Below, in pieces: positions 17,617 to 26,921 of a DNA stretch of 64,000 nt. How positions within the stretch are numbered: position 1 is the first letter of the stretch; each line of letters begins with the position of its first letter. The stretch comes from Poriferisodalis sp965205175 (GTDB lineage Bacteria > Actinomycetota > Acidimicrobiia > Acidimicrobiales > Poriferisodalaceae): contig NZ_OZ242038.1 in NCBI RefSeq assembly GCF_965205175.1, forward strand, positions 2,480,001 to 2,544,000, written 5' to 3'. Position numbers and translations under genes: made by a program. The notes beneath the pieces were generated by a model, which worked only from the letters and a program-made list of their open reading frames with translations, had not been told where the DNA came from and searched no databases.

Positions 17617-20295
17617 TCACGCCCCGAGTGCCGCAGCTCGGGCCTGGGCCAAGGCGCTGCCGATGCCGTCAGGATTGCGGCCCCCGGCAACCACTAGCGG
17701 CGGGTCGCCCTTGGCGCCGAAGCCGCCGCCGACCGTTCGGGCCGCATCGCGCAGCAGATCGGCCGCAGACAACGAGCCGTCGGGGTCCACCGCTGCCACC
17801 AACGCCACTCCGCCCGCCGCTGGCGCAGAGGCCAGCACCACTGCGCGGATGCCGTTGCGGTCACGCACCGACACTGCAAGGTCTCGCAGCGCGTCACGTT
17901 CGAGATCGCCGAGATCAGCGACCACCACGCCGTCGTCGGCGTTGGCCGCCAAGTCCTCGGCCTGGCCTGAGGCGATGGAACGCTGCAGGTCCCGCACTTG
18001 GCGGCGCAGGTCGCGGGTCTCGTCCAGCCGTCGCTGCAACGCCCCAGCGAGGTCGTCGGGCGGCGCATTGAGCAACTGCGCCAGCGAGTCCAACGTGTCC
18101 TCAGCGTCGGCAAGCCGATCGACCGTCGCAAGACCAGTGACCGCCTCGATGCGACGCATGTTCGAACCGATGCTGGATTCGGAGACGATGCGCAGATGCC
18201 CGATATCGCCCAGGGCGTCCACGTGAGTGCCGCCGCACAGCTCCGTGGAATGCTCGCCCGCCTCCAGCACCCGAACGACATCGCCGTACTTGTCGCCGAA
18301 GAAGGCAATGGCGCCGATGGACTTGGCATGGCTCATCGAGGTCTCGTAGTGGCGGCATCGGCCGTTGGCGATGATCTCCGCGTTCGCGACGCGCTCGATC
18401 TCGCGCAGCTGACTTCGGCTGACGGCTTCGTAGTGACTGAAGTCGAAACGCAGGCGATCGGGGGCCACCAGCGAGCCCGCCTGCTTGACGTGCTCGCCCA
18501 GCACCTCTCGCAGCGCCCAGTGCAGGACGTGGGTGCCAGTGTGGTTGCGCCGAATGGCGGACCGCCGCTCGCCGTCGATCTCGGCTCGCACCAGCGATCC
18601 GGCCGCCACGCCCTCGCCCACGACCCGGCCGAGATGGCGGTGCAAGTCGGCCAGCGCGAAGGTGCAGTCGATCACCTCGATGTCCCCGGCGGGACCGGCG
18701 ATGGTTCCGATGTCACCGATCTGCCCGCCGCTCTCGGCGTAGAAAGGCGTGCGGTCCAAGAACACCTCCACCAAGCGCTCATCCGCCCCGCCGGGCTGCG
18801 CGGCACTCATGTCGCCGCCGCCACCCGACGCAGCGTCGAACACCGCCAAGACGCGGGCATCGGTCACCGTCGACGCGTGCCGAACGAACTCGGTCGGCCC
18901 GAACTGAGACACCAGCTCCCGATAGCGCTCGTCGGCGAAGGTCGGGCCGCCGGCTCGCCCAGCGCGGGCACGCTCGCGCTGGCCCTCCATGGCAGCCTCG
19001 AATCCGTCCCGGTCGAGGCTGACGCCGCGTTCGGCCAGAATCTCCTCGGTCACCTCCACCGGGAATCCGAACGTGTCATGGAGGCGGAACGCCACGTCGC
19101 CCGCGAGCATCATCGAGCGCTCGCCCGCAGCGGCGTCGGCCTGCGAAGCACCCGACCCGGCGTCGGCGCCAATGCGCTCGAGCTCCTCGTCGAGAATTCG
19201 CTGTCCCGCAGCGAGCGTGGCCCGGAAGCGCTCCTCCTCGCGGGTCACGACGTCGATGATGAACTGGCGTTGCTGGACCACGTCGAGGTAGTGGTCGCCC
19301 ATCACGTCCACCACCACCTCCACCAGCCGCGGCATCACCACCTCGGTGACGCCGAGCACCCAGGCGTGGCGCACAGCACGGCGGATGATCCGCCGAAGCA
19401 CGTAGCCACGGTCCTCGTTGGACGGGAAGACCCCGTCGGAGATCAGCATCGCGGTCGTGCGCGCGTGGTCGGCGAAGATGCGCATCGACACGTCCGTCTC
19501 GGGATCGGCGCCGTAGGCGGTGCCGCAGATGCGCTCGGCCTCAGCCAGCAGCGGCGCGAACAGGTCGATGTCCCAAGCGGAGGGCACACCCTGCAGCACC
19601 GCCAGGATGCGCTCCAGCCCCGCACCGGTGTCGATCCCAGGCGCCTCCAGCGGCGTCAGCTCGCCGGCGCCGTCAGCAGCGAACTGCATGAACACCAGAT
19701 TCCATATCTCGACGAAGCGGTCCTCGCCACCGTGCGCCGGACCTCCGTCGTCGCCGAACTCCGGTCCGAGGTCGTAGAAGATCTCGCTGCAGGGCCCGCA
19801 CGGCCCCACATCGCCCGCAGCCCACCAGTTGTCCCCCTCCAGCCGCTGAATGCGCTCGGCCGGGACGCCGACGCCCGAGCGCCAAATCTCGGCGGCATCG
19901 TCATCGCTGACATGCACCGTCACCCACAGCTTGTCCCGCTCGAGGCCGAGCACCTCGGTGACGAACTCCCACGCCCACGGGATCGCTTCGGCCTTGAAGT
20001 AGTCGCCGAAGCTGAAGTTGCCCATCATCTCGAAGAAGGTGAAATGGCGGTTCGTGCGGCCGATGTCGTCCAAGTCGTTGTGCTTGCCACCCGCCCGGAC
20101 ACACTTTTGAATCGTGACCATGCGGCGCGTCGGCGGCACCTCCTCGCCGAGGAAGTACGGCATGAACGGCACCATGCCGGCCACGGTGAACAGCAGTGAA
20201 GGCTCGTGCGGAATCAGGCTCGCAGAGTCGCGAACTTCGTGGCCTCGTTCCGCCCAGAAGGAGCGGAATGCCTCACGCAGTTCGCCGGCGAGCAC
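17617..20295 (-). CDS. alaS: alanyl-tRNA synthetase
   Basis: I start at GTG 20295, giving 892 residues that begin MLAGELREAFRSFWAERGHE, the normal AlaRS N-terminus. The open frame extends 70 codons further, through a tandem repeat, and is probably not translated. Class II core motifs appear (GGKHNDLDDIGRTNRHFTFFEMMG split over motifs 1-2). The editing domain has RNHTGTHVLHWALR and the downstream zinc-binding CGGTHVDALGDIGH. A C-terminal coiled coil and DHHA1-like domain with GGGFGAKGDPPLV ends the protein. It charges tRNA-Ala. Length and motifs are complete. Confidence 0.97.
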   Translation of the reverse strand: MLAGELREAFRSFWAERGHEVRDSASLIPHEPSLLFTVAGMVPFMPYFLGEEVPPTRRMVTIQKCVRAGGKHNDLDDIGRTNRHFTFFEMMGNFSFGDYFKAEAIPWAWEFVTEVLGLERDKLWVTVHVSDDDAAEIWRSGVGVPAERIQRLEGDNWWAAGDVGPCGPCSEIFYDLGPEFGDDGGPAHGGEDRFVEIWNLVFMQFAADGAGELTPLEAPGIDTGAGLERILAVLQGVPSAWDIDLFAPLLAEAERICGTAYGADPETDVSMRIFADHARTTAMLISDGVFPSNEDRGYVLRRIIRRAVRHAWVLGVTEVVMPRLVEVVVDVMGDHYLDVVQQRQFIIDVVTREEERFRATLAAGQRILDEELERIGADAGSGASQADAAAGERSMMLAGDVAFRLHDTFGFPVEVTEEILAERGVSLDRDGFEAAMEGQRERARAGRAGGPTFADERYRELVSQFGPTEFVRHASTVTDARVLAVFDAASGGGGDMSAAQPGGADERLVEVFLDRTPFYAESGGQIGDIGTIAGPAGDIEVIDCTFALADLHRHLGRVVGEGVAAGSLVRAEIDGERRSAIRRNHTGTHVLHWALREVLGEHVKQAGSLVAPDRLRFDFSHYEAVSRSQLREIERVANAEIIANGRCRHYETSMSHAKSIGAIAFFGDKYGDVVRVLEAGEHSTELCGGTHVDALGDIGHLRIVSESSIGSNMRRIEAVTGLATVDRLADAEDTLDSLAQLLNAPPDDLAGALQRRLDETRDLRRQVRDLQRSIASGQAEDLAANADDGVVVADLGDLERDALRDLAVSVRDRNGIRAVVLASAPAAGGVALVAAVDPDGSLSAADLLRDAARTVGGGFGAKGDPPLVVAGGRNPDGIGSALAQARAAALGA

Positions 20296-20324
20296 CGCGC
20301 AAGGATACTGACGCCTCGGCGCTG

Positions 20325-20368
20325 TCTCAGGCTGCCTCGTCTCAGGCTGCCTCGTCTCGGGCTGCGTC
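20325..20368. repeat. 15-base tandem repeat, about three copies, before alaS
   Basis: TCTCAGGCTGCCTCG occurs at 20325-20339 and 20340-20354, followed by a diverged 14-base copy at 20355-20368. It covers the 3' end of the small gene at 20342-20626 and the start-proximal leader of alaS. Read in the alaS frame it encodes a repeated RQPET unit, upstream of the preferred alaS start. Confidence 0.85.
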
Positions 20369-20626
20369 TCGGCGCTGGCGACGTTGAGCCCAGCGACGAT
20401 CTCGCTCGTCGCGCAAGCGCTGCTCGGCAATGGCCATCTGGCGCTTGCCGTCCCGCCAAGCCGCTCGCAAGTCGCGGCGCATCTGACGGGCAGTGCCCAT
20501 GACATTGGCCGTCCCTCGCACTGGTGCGTAACGATCCAGGAGCGAGCGAAGCCGCCGTTGCAGCCATAACGACGCGGCGGCGCCCAGTCCTGCGCCCAAG
20601 GTCATCCAGCGCAGCCGTTTCAGCAT
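20342..20626 (-). CDS. small basic membrane-associated protein, function unknown
   Basis: 94 residues from ATG 20626, which overlaps the region just before the stop of the upstream DUF948-like gene. A hydrophobic helix near residues 7-21 (WMTLGAGLGAAASLWLQ) is followed by a highly charged, Arg-rich helical tail. Small proteins of this type sit between a DUF948 protein and alaS in other actinobacteria. I know no function. The charged tail could contact nucleic acid or phospholipid. The last codons fall in a tandem repeat. Confidence 0.65.
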   Translation of the reverse strand: MLKRLRWMTLGAGLGAAASLWLQRRLRSLLDRYAPVRGTANVMGTARQMRRDLRAAWRDGKRQMAIAEQRLRDERDRRWAQRRQRRDAARDEAA

Positions 20627-20627
20627 C

Positions 20628-21065
20628 TCAACGCTCCGTTTCCCGCCTATCGCCAGAAGTCTCGCTGCGGGCCGCGGACCCCCTGCCAGTGGGAGCATCA
20701 CGCTTCGCCGCGCCGCTCGTGTTGTCGCCGGACTGCGATCCACGCAACGCGGACAGCGCCGAACGGACCTTGTCCACAGGCGCTGCGGCAACGCGGGCGG
20801 TGGCCGCCCCGGCGGACTCGGCCAGACCGGCGACCTTTTGCGCGAGGTTCATCAGGTCGCGCAGCCGGCCGATCTCGACTTGGGCCATCTCGGCAGTCTC
20901 CGCGAGCTGGCGCAACGCCGGCTCGACTCGGGCATCGAAGTCCTCCAGCTTGCGTCGGAACTCTCGAATCAACGCGAACGCTTGAGCCAGCACCGCGACG
21001 AGCGCGGCCAAGGCGACCAGCACGCACACGGTCACCACCACGGCTGCGAGGTCCCCGCCGGTCAC
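20628..21065 (-). CDS. DUF948-like membrane protein with amphipathic coiled coil
   Basis: 145 residues, starting in a 4-base overlap with the aspS stop. One N-terminal membrane helix (about residues 8-32, AAVVVTVCVLVALAALVAVLAQAFALI) is followed by a helical region EFRRKLEDFDARVEPALRQL (in part) with coiled-coil spacing, and a polar disordered tail. This is the pattern of DUF948 proteins, small cell-envelope proteins often encoded between aspS and alaS. The biochemical role is unknown. Confidence 0.75.
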   Translation of the reverse strand: MTGGDLAAVVVTVCVLVALAALVAVLAQAFALIREFRRKLEDFDARVEPALRQLAETAEMAQVEIGRLRDLMNLAQKVAGLAESAGAATARVAAAPVDKVRSALSALRGSQSGDNTSGAAKRDAPTGRGSAARSETSGDRRETER

Positions 21066-22945
21066 GAGCGCTCCTCGCCGGACGTGTCGGCCGCTGTGCT
21101 GCTGCTCGCGTCGTGGTGCTCGTGGTGTTGTTCGTCGTCAGGTGCGACGACGGCAAGGCCCAGCTCCTCCAGCTGCGCCGCTGAGATACGGCTCGGGGCG
21201 TTGGTGAGCGGGTCCGCGCCGGACTGACTCTTGGGGAAGGCGATGACCTCGCGGATGTTCTCCTCGCCGCACAGCAACGCCGTCAGCCGGTCGATGCCGA
21301 AGGCGAAGCCGGCATGAGGCGGTGCCCCGAATCGGAATGCGTCCAGCAGGAAGCCGAAACGCTCCTGCGCAGCAGCGGGGTCGATGCCGAGCAGATCGAA
21401 GATCTGCTGCTGCACGTCGCTTCGGTGGATCCGGACGCTGCCCGAACCCAGTTCCCAGCCGTTGAGGACCAAGTCGTACGCCTGCGATCGCACGCTGAGC
21501 AGCGCGTCAGCATCCACGTCCTCGCCTCGTGTCATGCGCTGTGCTGCTGCTGCAACAGCCTCGAGGTCGTCGGGGTGAGGCATCGTGAAGGGATGGTGCG
21601 CCGGGATCGGAACGCCGTCGGCGCTCAGGTCCTCGAACAGCGGAAAGTCGGTCACCCACACGAAGCACAGGCCGCCTTCGTTCACCGGCGGGCGGCCCAG
21701 TTCCAACCGCAGCAGTCCGAGCACGCCGCTCGCCCGGCGCCAGGTATCGGCCACCAAGTAGCACATGTCGCCCGGCTCGGCGCCTAGGCGCTCCAGCACG
21801 CCGCTGACCTCGGCGTCGGACATGAACTTCGCGACCGGCGAAGTGACGGCCAGCCTGCCTGCCGCTGCGCTGCGGGCCCCGTCGGGCAGCGGCGCACCGG
21901 TGCCTACCCGCATCCACACGAGTCCCGGTGCGCCCCATCGTCGGCACTGAGCGGTGAGGTCGTCCACTGCGTTGCGGCTGATGCCGCCGCCGCCGGGAAC
22001 CCGAATGCCGCGCACCGCAGGCGCCTTGAAGGCGTTGAAGCCGGTGTCGGCGAACAGATCGCTCAGCTCGACGATCTCCAGCCCGAAGCGCAAGTCCGGC
22101 TTGTCTGTGCCGTAGCGGTCGATCGCCTCCCGCCACGTGATCTCGGGCATGGCGCCGGGGCGCGCCCCGGTGATCTCCTGCACTGCCTGGGCCACGGCCT
22201 CGCTGATCACGGCCCGCACCTGCGGACCGTCGGCGAAGCTCATCTCCAGGTCGAGCTGGGTGAACTCGAACTGGCGGTCGGCCCGCAAGTCCTCGTCTCG
22301 CAGGCAGCGGGCGATCTGGTAGTAGCGGTCGATGCCGCCCACCATGCACAGCTGCTTGAACAGCTGCGGACTCTGCGGCAGGGCGTAGAAGCGGCCGCGG
22401 TGCAGCCGGCTGGGCACCACGAAGTCGCGGGCGCCTTCGGGCGTGGAGGCCACCAGCGTGGGCGTCTCCACTTCGATGAACTCCGCTGCTTCCACCGAGC
22501 GGCGGATGGCCGAGTTCACCCGCGCCCGCTTCACGAGGTTGGCGTGCATGCGCGGGTTGCGCAGATCCAGGTAGCGGTGGCGGATGCGCAGCGTCTCGTC
22601 CACTTCGGTGCGACCGTCGATCCGGAACGGCGGCGGCGCCGAACGCGACAGCACGTCCACGGTGGCGTTGCCGATCTCCACCTCGCCGGTGGCCAACTCC
22701 GGATTGGCGGTGTCGGCAGGCCGCTCACGCACGGTGCCCGTCACCGCCAGCACGTACTCCGGGCGCAGGTCGTGAGCGTGGTCCACCACGCACTGCACGA
22801 TGCCGGTGCGGTCGCGCACGTCCACGAAGGCCAGGTGCTCGCCGTGCTCGCGGCGACGCGAGACCCAGCCGCACACCGTGACCTCCCGGCCGATGTCGGC
22901 GCGGCCGAGCCGTCCGCAGTAGTCGGTTCGCATGGGAGTGTCCAC
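21062..22945 (-). CDS. aspS: aspartyl-tRNA synthetase, bacterial type
   Basis: 627 residues with the bacterial AspRS layout. An N-terminal OB anticodon-binding domain (VTVCGWVSRRREHGEHLAF in part, with DVRDRTGIVQ) is followed by motif 2 (RCLRDEDLRADRQFEFTQLD in part), a GAD insertion domain in the middle, and motif 3 (GFAFGIDRLTALL near residue 560). The start MDTPMRTDYCGRL could instead be the second ATG four codons later. The C-terminus has a His/Asp-rich tail (DDEQHHEHHDASSS), not usual for the family. It may charge both tRNA-Asp and tRNA-Asn in organisms lacking AsnRS; this window cannot settle that. Confidence 0.96.
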   Translation of the reverse strand: MDTPMRTDYCGRLGRADIGREVTVCGWVSRRREHGEHLAFVDVRDRTGIVQCVVDHAHDLRPEYVLAVTGTVRERPADTANPELATGEVEIGNATVDVLSRSAPPPFRIDGRTEVDETLRIRHRYLDLRNPRMHANLVKRARVNSAIRRSVEAAEFIEVETPTLVASTPEGARDFVVPSRLHRGRFYALPQSPQLFKQLCMVGGIDRYYQIARCLRDEDLRADRQFEFTQLDLEMSFADGPQVRAVISEAVAQAVQEITGARPGAMPEITWREAIDRYGTDKPDLRFGLEIVELSDLFADTGFNAFKAPAVRGIRVPGGGGISRNAVDDLTAQCRRWGAPGLVWMRVGTGAPLPDGARSAAAGRLAVTSPVAKFMSDAEVSGVLERLGAEPGDMCYLVADTWRRASGVLGLLRLELGRPPVNEGGLCFVWVTDFPLFEDLSADGVPIPAHHPFTMPHPDDLEAVAAAAQRMTRGEDVDADALLSVRSQAYDLVLNGWELGSGSVRIHRSDVQQQIFDLLGIDPAAAQERFGFLLDAFRFGAPPHAGFAFGIDRLTALLCGEENIREVIAFPKSQSGADPLTNAPSRISAAQLEELGLAVVAPDDEQHHEHHDASSSTAADTSGEERS

Positions 22946-22946
22946 T

Positions 22947-23002
22947 GGGCTGGTCTTTCCGGGCTGGTCTTTGCGGGCTGGTCTTTGCGGGCGAGTCTCT
23001 CG
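22947..23002. repeat. 14-base tandem repeat immediately upstream of aspS
   Basis: GGGCTGGTCTTTSC occurs at 22947-22960, 22961-22974 and 22975-22988 (S is C in the first copy, G in the others), followed by a diverged copy to 23002. It occupies the short aspS leader, only two bases before the start codon. On the minus strand this places short purine-rich blocks (AAAGACC) where a ribosome binding site would be. Confidence 0.8.
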
Positions 23003-23047
23003 GGTGGCCGGGTCGTTGTGGATGCGTCGTTGTCGGGTTCGTGGTGA

Positions 23048-24424
23048 TCAGGCGCCGTTCGATTCGCCGACGACAGCGGGCGCCGGCGAATTCAGCGCAT
23101 CGAAGACGTCCCTCAGCGTGCTCGCCAAGCTGCTCCGCTGCACGGTCTGCTGCGCCATCTGGGTGCCCGTACCGTCGGGACATCGCAGCGGGCGGACTGT
23201 GACGGTGCCTGCGGCAGCTTCGTCGGCCCCCACGATCAGCGCGATCTCTGCACCGGAACGGTCCGCGGCGCGCATCTGCGCACGCATCGACCGGTCGTCG
23301 AAGCAGCGGTCGGCTCGGATGCCCAAGCCTCGCAGGTAGTGGCTGAGGTCGCGAGCGGCCGCTCCCCCCGTCGTGTCGATCACCCACACCTCCGCTCGAC
23401 GGTGTGGCACCTCGAAGACGCCTTCGGCGTCGCAGGCCAGCAACAGACGCTCGATGCCCAGCGCGAAGCCGATGCCCGGCGTCGGCGGGCCGCCGAGCGC
23501 CTCCACCAGGCCGTTGTAGCGCCCGCCGCCGCAGATCGCGTTCTGCGCGGCGTCGAGGCCGGTTGCACGGAACTCGAACGTGGTGCGGGTGTAGTAGTCC
23601 AGACCCCGCACCAGTCGGTGCTCGAGGTGGTGTTCGATGCCGAGTGCGTCGAGGCCGCTGCGCACCCGCTCGAAGTGGGACGCGGTCTCGGTGGTCAGGT
23701 AGTCGGCGATCCGTGGGGCCTCGTCCGCCACGGCAGCGGTCGCGGTCCGCTTGGAGTCCAAGATGCGCAGCGGGTGACGCTCGATCTTGTCTCGGTCTTG
23801 CGGATCCAGGTCTGCTCTGCGCCGGTGCAGGTAGGCAGTGAGCGCATCGCCGTACGCGGCGCGGGTGTCGGCGTCGCCCATCGAGTTCACCGCCAGCGGC
23901 GCTCGCTGCAGCCCGACCGCGTCGAAGAACGTCGCCGCGAGCGCGATGATCTCGACGTCCGCGTCAGGGTCGTCGGTGCCGAGCGTCTCGGCGCCGATTT
24001 GGTGGAACTGCCGGAAGCGGCCGGCCTGGGGCGCCTCGTAGCGGAAGAACGGTCCTTGGTACCACACCTTCCACGGCGTGGTCGGGCGGTGCTGTGCGAA
24101 CGCGCGGCACACCGACGCAGTGCATTCGGGGCGCAGCGCCAGGTGGCGGTCGCTGCGGTCGAAGAACTCGTACATCTCCTTGCCCACCACGTCGGTGCCT
24201 TCGCCGATGCGAGCGAACACGCCGACATCCTCGAAAATCGGCGTCGCCACGTAGTCGAAGCCGGCCCGCTCGGCCGCAGCGACGAACGCCCCCATCAGCG
24301 CCACCCAGCGGCCCGACTCGGGCGGCATGAGGTCGTGCGTACCGATGGGCGTCCGGAACGACCTCGGCGCCGCCGCGTCTGCGACGCCGAGCGCGCCTAG
24401 AGAAGTGGGCTGCGGGCCGGACAT
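23048..24424 (-). CDS. hisS: histidyl-tRNA synthetase
   Basis: 458 residues. Class II motif 2 (WYQGPFFRYEAPQAGRFRQF) and the HisRS-specific sequence LVRGLDYYTRTTFEF with GGGRYNGLVEALGG are all present, then a C-terminal anticodon-binding domain that includes ALIVGADEAAAGTVTVRPL. It charges tRNA-His. It lies between rel and aspS, the usual actinobacterial order. The extra N-terminal 20 residues before RTPIGTHDLMP could mean a slightly later start. Confidence 0.96.
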   Translation of the reverse strand: MSGPQPTSLGALGVADAAAPRSFRTPIGTHDLMPPESGRWVALMGAFVAAAERAGFDYVATPIFEDVGVFARIGEGTDVVGKEMYEFFDRSDRHLALRPECTASVCRAFAQHRPTTPWKVWYQGPFFRYEAPQAGRFRQFHQIGAETLGTDDPDADVEIIALAATFFDAVGLQRAPLAVNSMGDADTRAAYGDALTAYLHRRRADLDPQDRDKIERHPLRILDSKRTATAAVADEAPRIADYLTTETASHFERVRSGLDALGIEHHLEHRLVRGLDYYTRTTFEFRATGLDAAQNAICGGGRYNGLVEALGGPPTPGIGFALGIERLLLACDAEGVFEVPHRRAEVWVIDTTGGAAARDLSHYLRGLGIRADRCFDDRSMRAQMRAADRSGAEIALIVGADEAAAGTVTVRPLRCPDGTGTQMAQQTVQRSSLASTLRDVFDALNSPAPAVVGESNGA

Positions 24425-24495
24425 GACCCGCGCAGGCTACGGCCCTGCGGTGACCTGCTCCGCCGGCGCCCCGGTCGGGCGGTTGCGCGCGTCGT

Positions 24496-26733
24496 TCAGT
24501 ACTCGGTGCGGGCGAGGCCTTCGATGGTGCGGTACGCGTCGAACACGCCGGGCACGTCTCGCAGTGCCGCGAGCAGCTGGTCGAGCAGGATCGGGTCGCC
24601 GACTTCGACCTCGAACTGCATCACGGCCACTTGGTCGTCGCCGACGAACGTCTCGCAGCTGGCCACCGACAGGTCATGGCGGCCCGAGACCACCTGCACC
24701 ACGTCGAGCAGCAGCCGGTTGCGGTCCAAGCCGCGGACTTCCAGCGCTGCGACGAACTCGCCCGCCCACGTCTCGTCCCATTCCACCTCGACTTGACGGG
24801 CGCCCGATGCCGTGGCCAGCTCGGCCGCATTGGCGCAGTCGGCACGATGCACCGAGATGCCGCGCCCGCTCGTCGCGAAGCCCAGCGTCTCGTCGCCGCG
24901 CACGGGGCTGCAGCAGCGGGCCAGCCGTACCAGTGCGTCGTCGTGACCCTCGACGTGTACGCCGGCGGAGCGGCGGCGCCGCGAGCCCCGCTGGCGTGCA
25001 GGACGCGCCGGCAGCTGCGCCCCGTCGCCTTCGCCTCGCAGGTTGCTGATGAGCCGCTTCGCCACGGAGTGCGGGCGCACATCGCCCTTGCCGACCGCTT
25101 CGAAGAGCTGATCCGGGTCGGCCCGGCTGAACTGCTGTGCCACGGCCCGCATCTCGTCGCCGTCGATGAGCAGCGGCGCAATGAGCCCTTCGGAGCGCAG
25201 CTCGTCGGTGACGGCCTCCCGGCCGGCAGCCTCCCACTCCGACCGCTCGGTGCGAGCGAACCAGCGTCGGATGCTGTTGCGGGCACGCGGCGTGACCGCG
25301 ACGTCCAGCCAGTCCCGAGACGGCCGCGTGCCGGCATCGTCGGAGGTGAACGCCTCGACCGTGTCGCCCGAGCGCAGGCGCCGATCCAGCGGCACCAGCC
25401 GGCCGTCGATCTTGGCGCCGATGAGCGAATCGCCAATGTCGGTGTGGATGCTGTACGCGAAGTCGATGGGAGTGGCATCGGCCGGAAGCGTGATCACGTC
25501 GCCCTTGGGCGTGAACACGTACACCTCGCCGTGGCCGAGGTCGCTGGCGATAGTGCGCATGAACTCGGCCGGGTTGTCGGACTCGGCCTGCCACTCGACC
25601 AGCCGGCTCAGCCAAGGCATGTCGGCCTCGGCGGCGGGGCTGCCGTTGCGATCCGCCTTGTAGCGCCAGTGAGCTGCCACGCCGAACTCGGCACGCTGGT
25701 GCATCTCATGGGTGCGGATCTGCACCTCCACTGCGGTGCCCGAGGGACCCACCACGGTGGTGTGCAGCGACTGGTAGAGGTTGAACTTGGGCATGGCGAT
25801 GTAGTCCTTGAACCGGCCGGTCACCGGCTTCCAGGTCGCATGAATGGAGCCCAGCGCTGCGTAGGCGTCGCGGATGGTCGGCACCACTACCCGTATGCCG
25901 ACGAGGTCGAAGATCTCGTCGAATGAGCGATTCTTGATGACCATCTTCTCATAGACGCTCCAGTGGTGCTTCTTGCGACCCGTGACGGCGGCGTCGATGC
26001 GCATGCGGGACAGCTGCCGGCGGACCTCGTCCAGCACTTGGTCCACGTAGCGCTCATGGGTGGGCGCGCGCTCAGCGAGCATGCGGTCGATCTCGGCGTA
26101 GCGCTTCGGGTAGAGCGCAGCGAACGCGAGGTCCTCGAGTTCGTCGCGCACCTGCGCCACGCCCAGCCGGTCAGCGAGCGGAGCGTAGATGTCGAGCGTC
26201 TCACGGGCCACGTCGGCCTGCTTGGCAGCGCCGAGCGCCCCGATCGTGCGCATGTTGTGCAGCCGGTCCGACAGCTTGATCATCAACACACGAGGGTCGT
26301 TGGCGATCGCCACCAGCATCTTGCGCAAGGTGGCGGCCTGGCGTGCCTGCTTGGACGCGAAGCGCACCTTGTCGAGCTTGGTGACCCCGTCCACGAGCGC
26401 AGCTACCTCGGGGCCGAACTCGTCGGCCAGCCCGACCAGCTCCACACTGGTGTCCTCCACGGCGTCATGCAGCAGCGCGGCGGCAATCGAGGTGTCGTCG
26501 AGGCCGAGGTCGGCGACCACCCGGGCCACCGCCACCGGATGGGTGATGTAGGCCTCGCCGGTGCGGCGTCGCTGGCCCTCGTGCGCTTGTGCCGCCGCTT
26601 CGTAGGCCCGGATCACCAGCTCCGGCGACTGCTTCGGCCAGCGCTGCCGGTAGCGCTCCACCACCGGCGAGATGTCGGCGGCGATCGTGCTGGCGGAGCG
26701 CCGCCACGGCAGGACGCGCGACACCGCGGACAT
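24496..26733 (-). CDS. rel: bifunctional (p)ppGpp synthetase/hydrolase Rel
   Basis: 745 residues. The hydrolase HD domain has HDAVEDTSVE with His89-Asp90. The synthetase domain reads KNRSFDEIFDLVGIRVVV and KFNLYQSLHTTVVGP. The TGS domain reads VYVFTPKGDVITLP with DFAYSIHTDIGD, followed by a helical linker and a C-terminal ACT domain. Both catalytic halves look intact. It makes and degrades the stringent-response alarmones under amino acid starvation. In related genomes it follows secF (with or without apt). Here a 15-kb accessory island separates it from secF. Confidence 0.96.
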   Translation of the reverse strand: MSAVSRVLPWRRSASTIAADISPVVERYRQRWPKQSPELVIRAYEAAAQAHEGQRRRTGEAYITHPVAVARVVADLGLDDTSIAAALLHDAVEDTSVELVGLADEFGPEVAALVDGVTKLDKVRFASKQARQAATLRKMLVAIANDPRVLMIKLSDRLHNMRTIGALGAAKQADVARETLDIYAPLADRLGVAQVRDELEDLAFAALYPKRYAEIDRMLAERAPTHERYVDQVLDEVRRQLSRMRIDAAVTGRKKHHWSVYEKMVIKNRSFDEIFDLVGIRVVVPTIRDAYAALGSIHATWKPVTGRFKDYIAMPKFNLYQSLHTTVVGPSGTAVEVQIRTHEMHQRAEFGVAAHWRYKADRNGSPAAEADMPWLSRLVEWQAESDNPAEFMRTIASDLGHGEVYVFTPKGDVITLPADATPIDFAYSIHTDIGDSLIGAKIDGRLVPLDRRLRSGDTVEAFTSDDAGTRPSRDWLDVAVTPRARNSIRRWFARTERSEWEAAGREAVTDELRSEGLIAPLLIDGDEMRAVAQQFSRADPDQLFEAVGKGDVRPHSVAKRLISNLRGEGDGAQLPARPARQRGSRRRRSAGVHVEGHDDALVRLARCCSPVRGDETLGFATSGRGISVHRADCANAAELATASGARQVEVEWDETWAGEFVAALEVRGLDRNRLLLDVVQVVSGRHDLSVASCETFVGDDQVAVMQFEVEVGDPILLDQLLAALRDVPGVFDAYRTIEGLARTEY

Positions 26734-26921
26734 TGCCCTAGGCCTGCTGCTCGTGCAGGCGCGCGACGCTGGTCGGCCCGAGACGGCGCAAGCTCATGGG
26801 CTCATTCTGCCCTCGATCCAAGCCAAGATTCGCGCGTCCGGAGTTCGCGCATCTTCAAGGTCGCGCCTGGTGACGGCTGCCTGCTTGAGGTTCCGGCACC
26901 CGACCACTGGCGGGGACTTGC

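Noticed and set aside
17998..20199. 733-codon plus-strand frame opposite alaS
   Set aside because: It is the antisense of a well-conserved alanyl-tRNA synthetase; long antisense frames are common at this GC content.
20296..20505. N-terminal extension of AlaRS
   Set aside because: It includes the tandem-repeat RQPET units and exceeds the family start; GTG 20295 gives the normal N-terminus.
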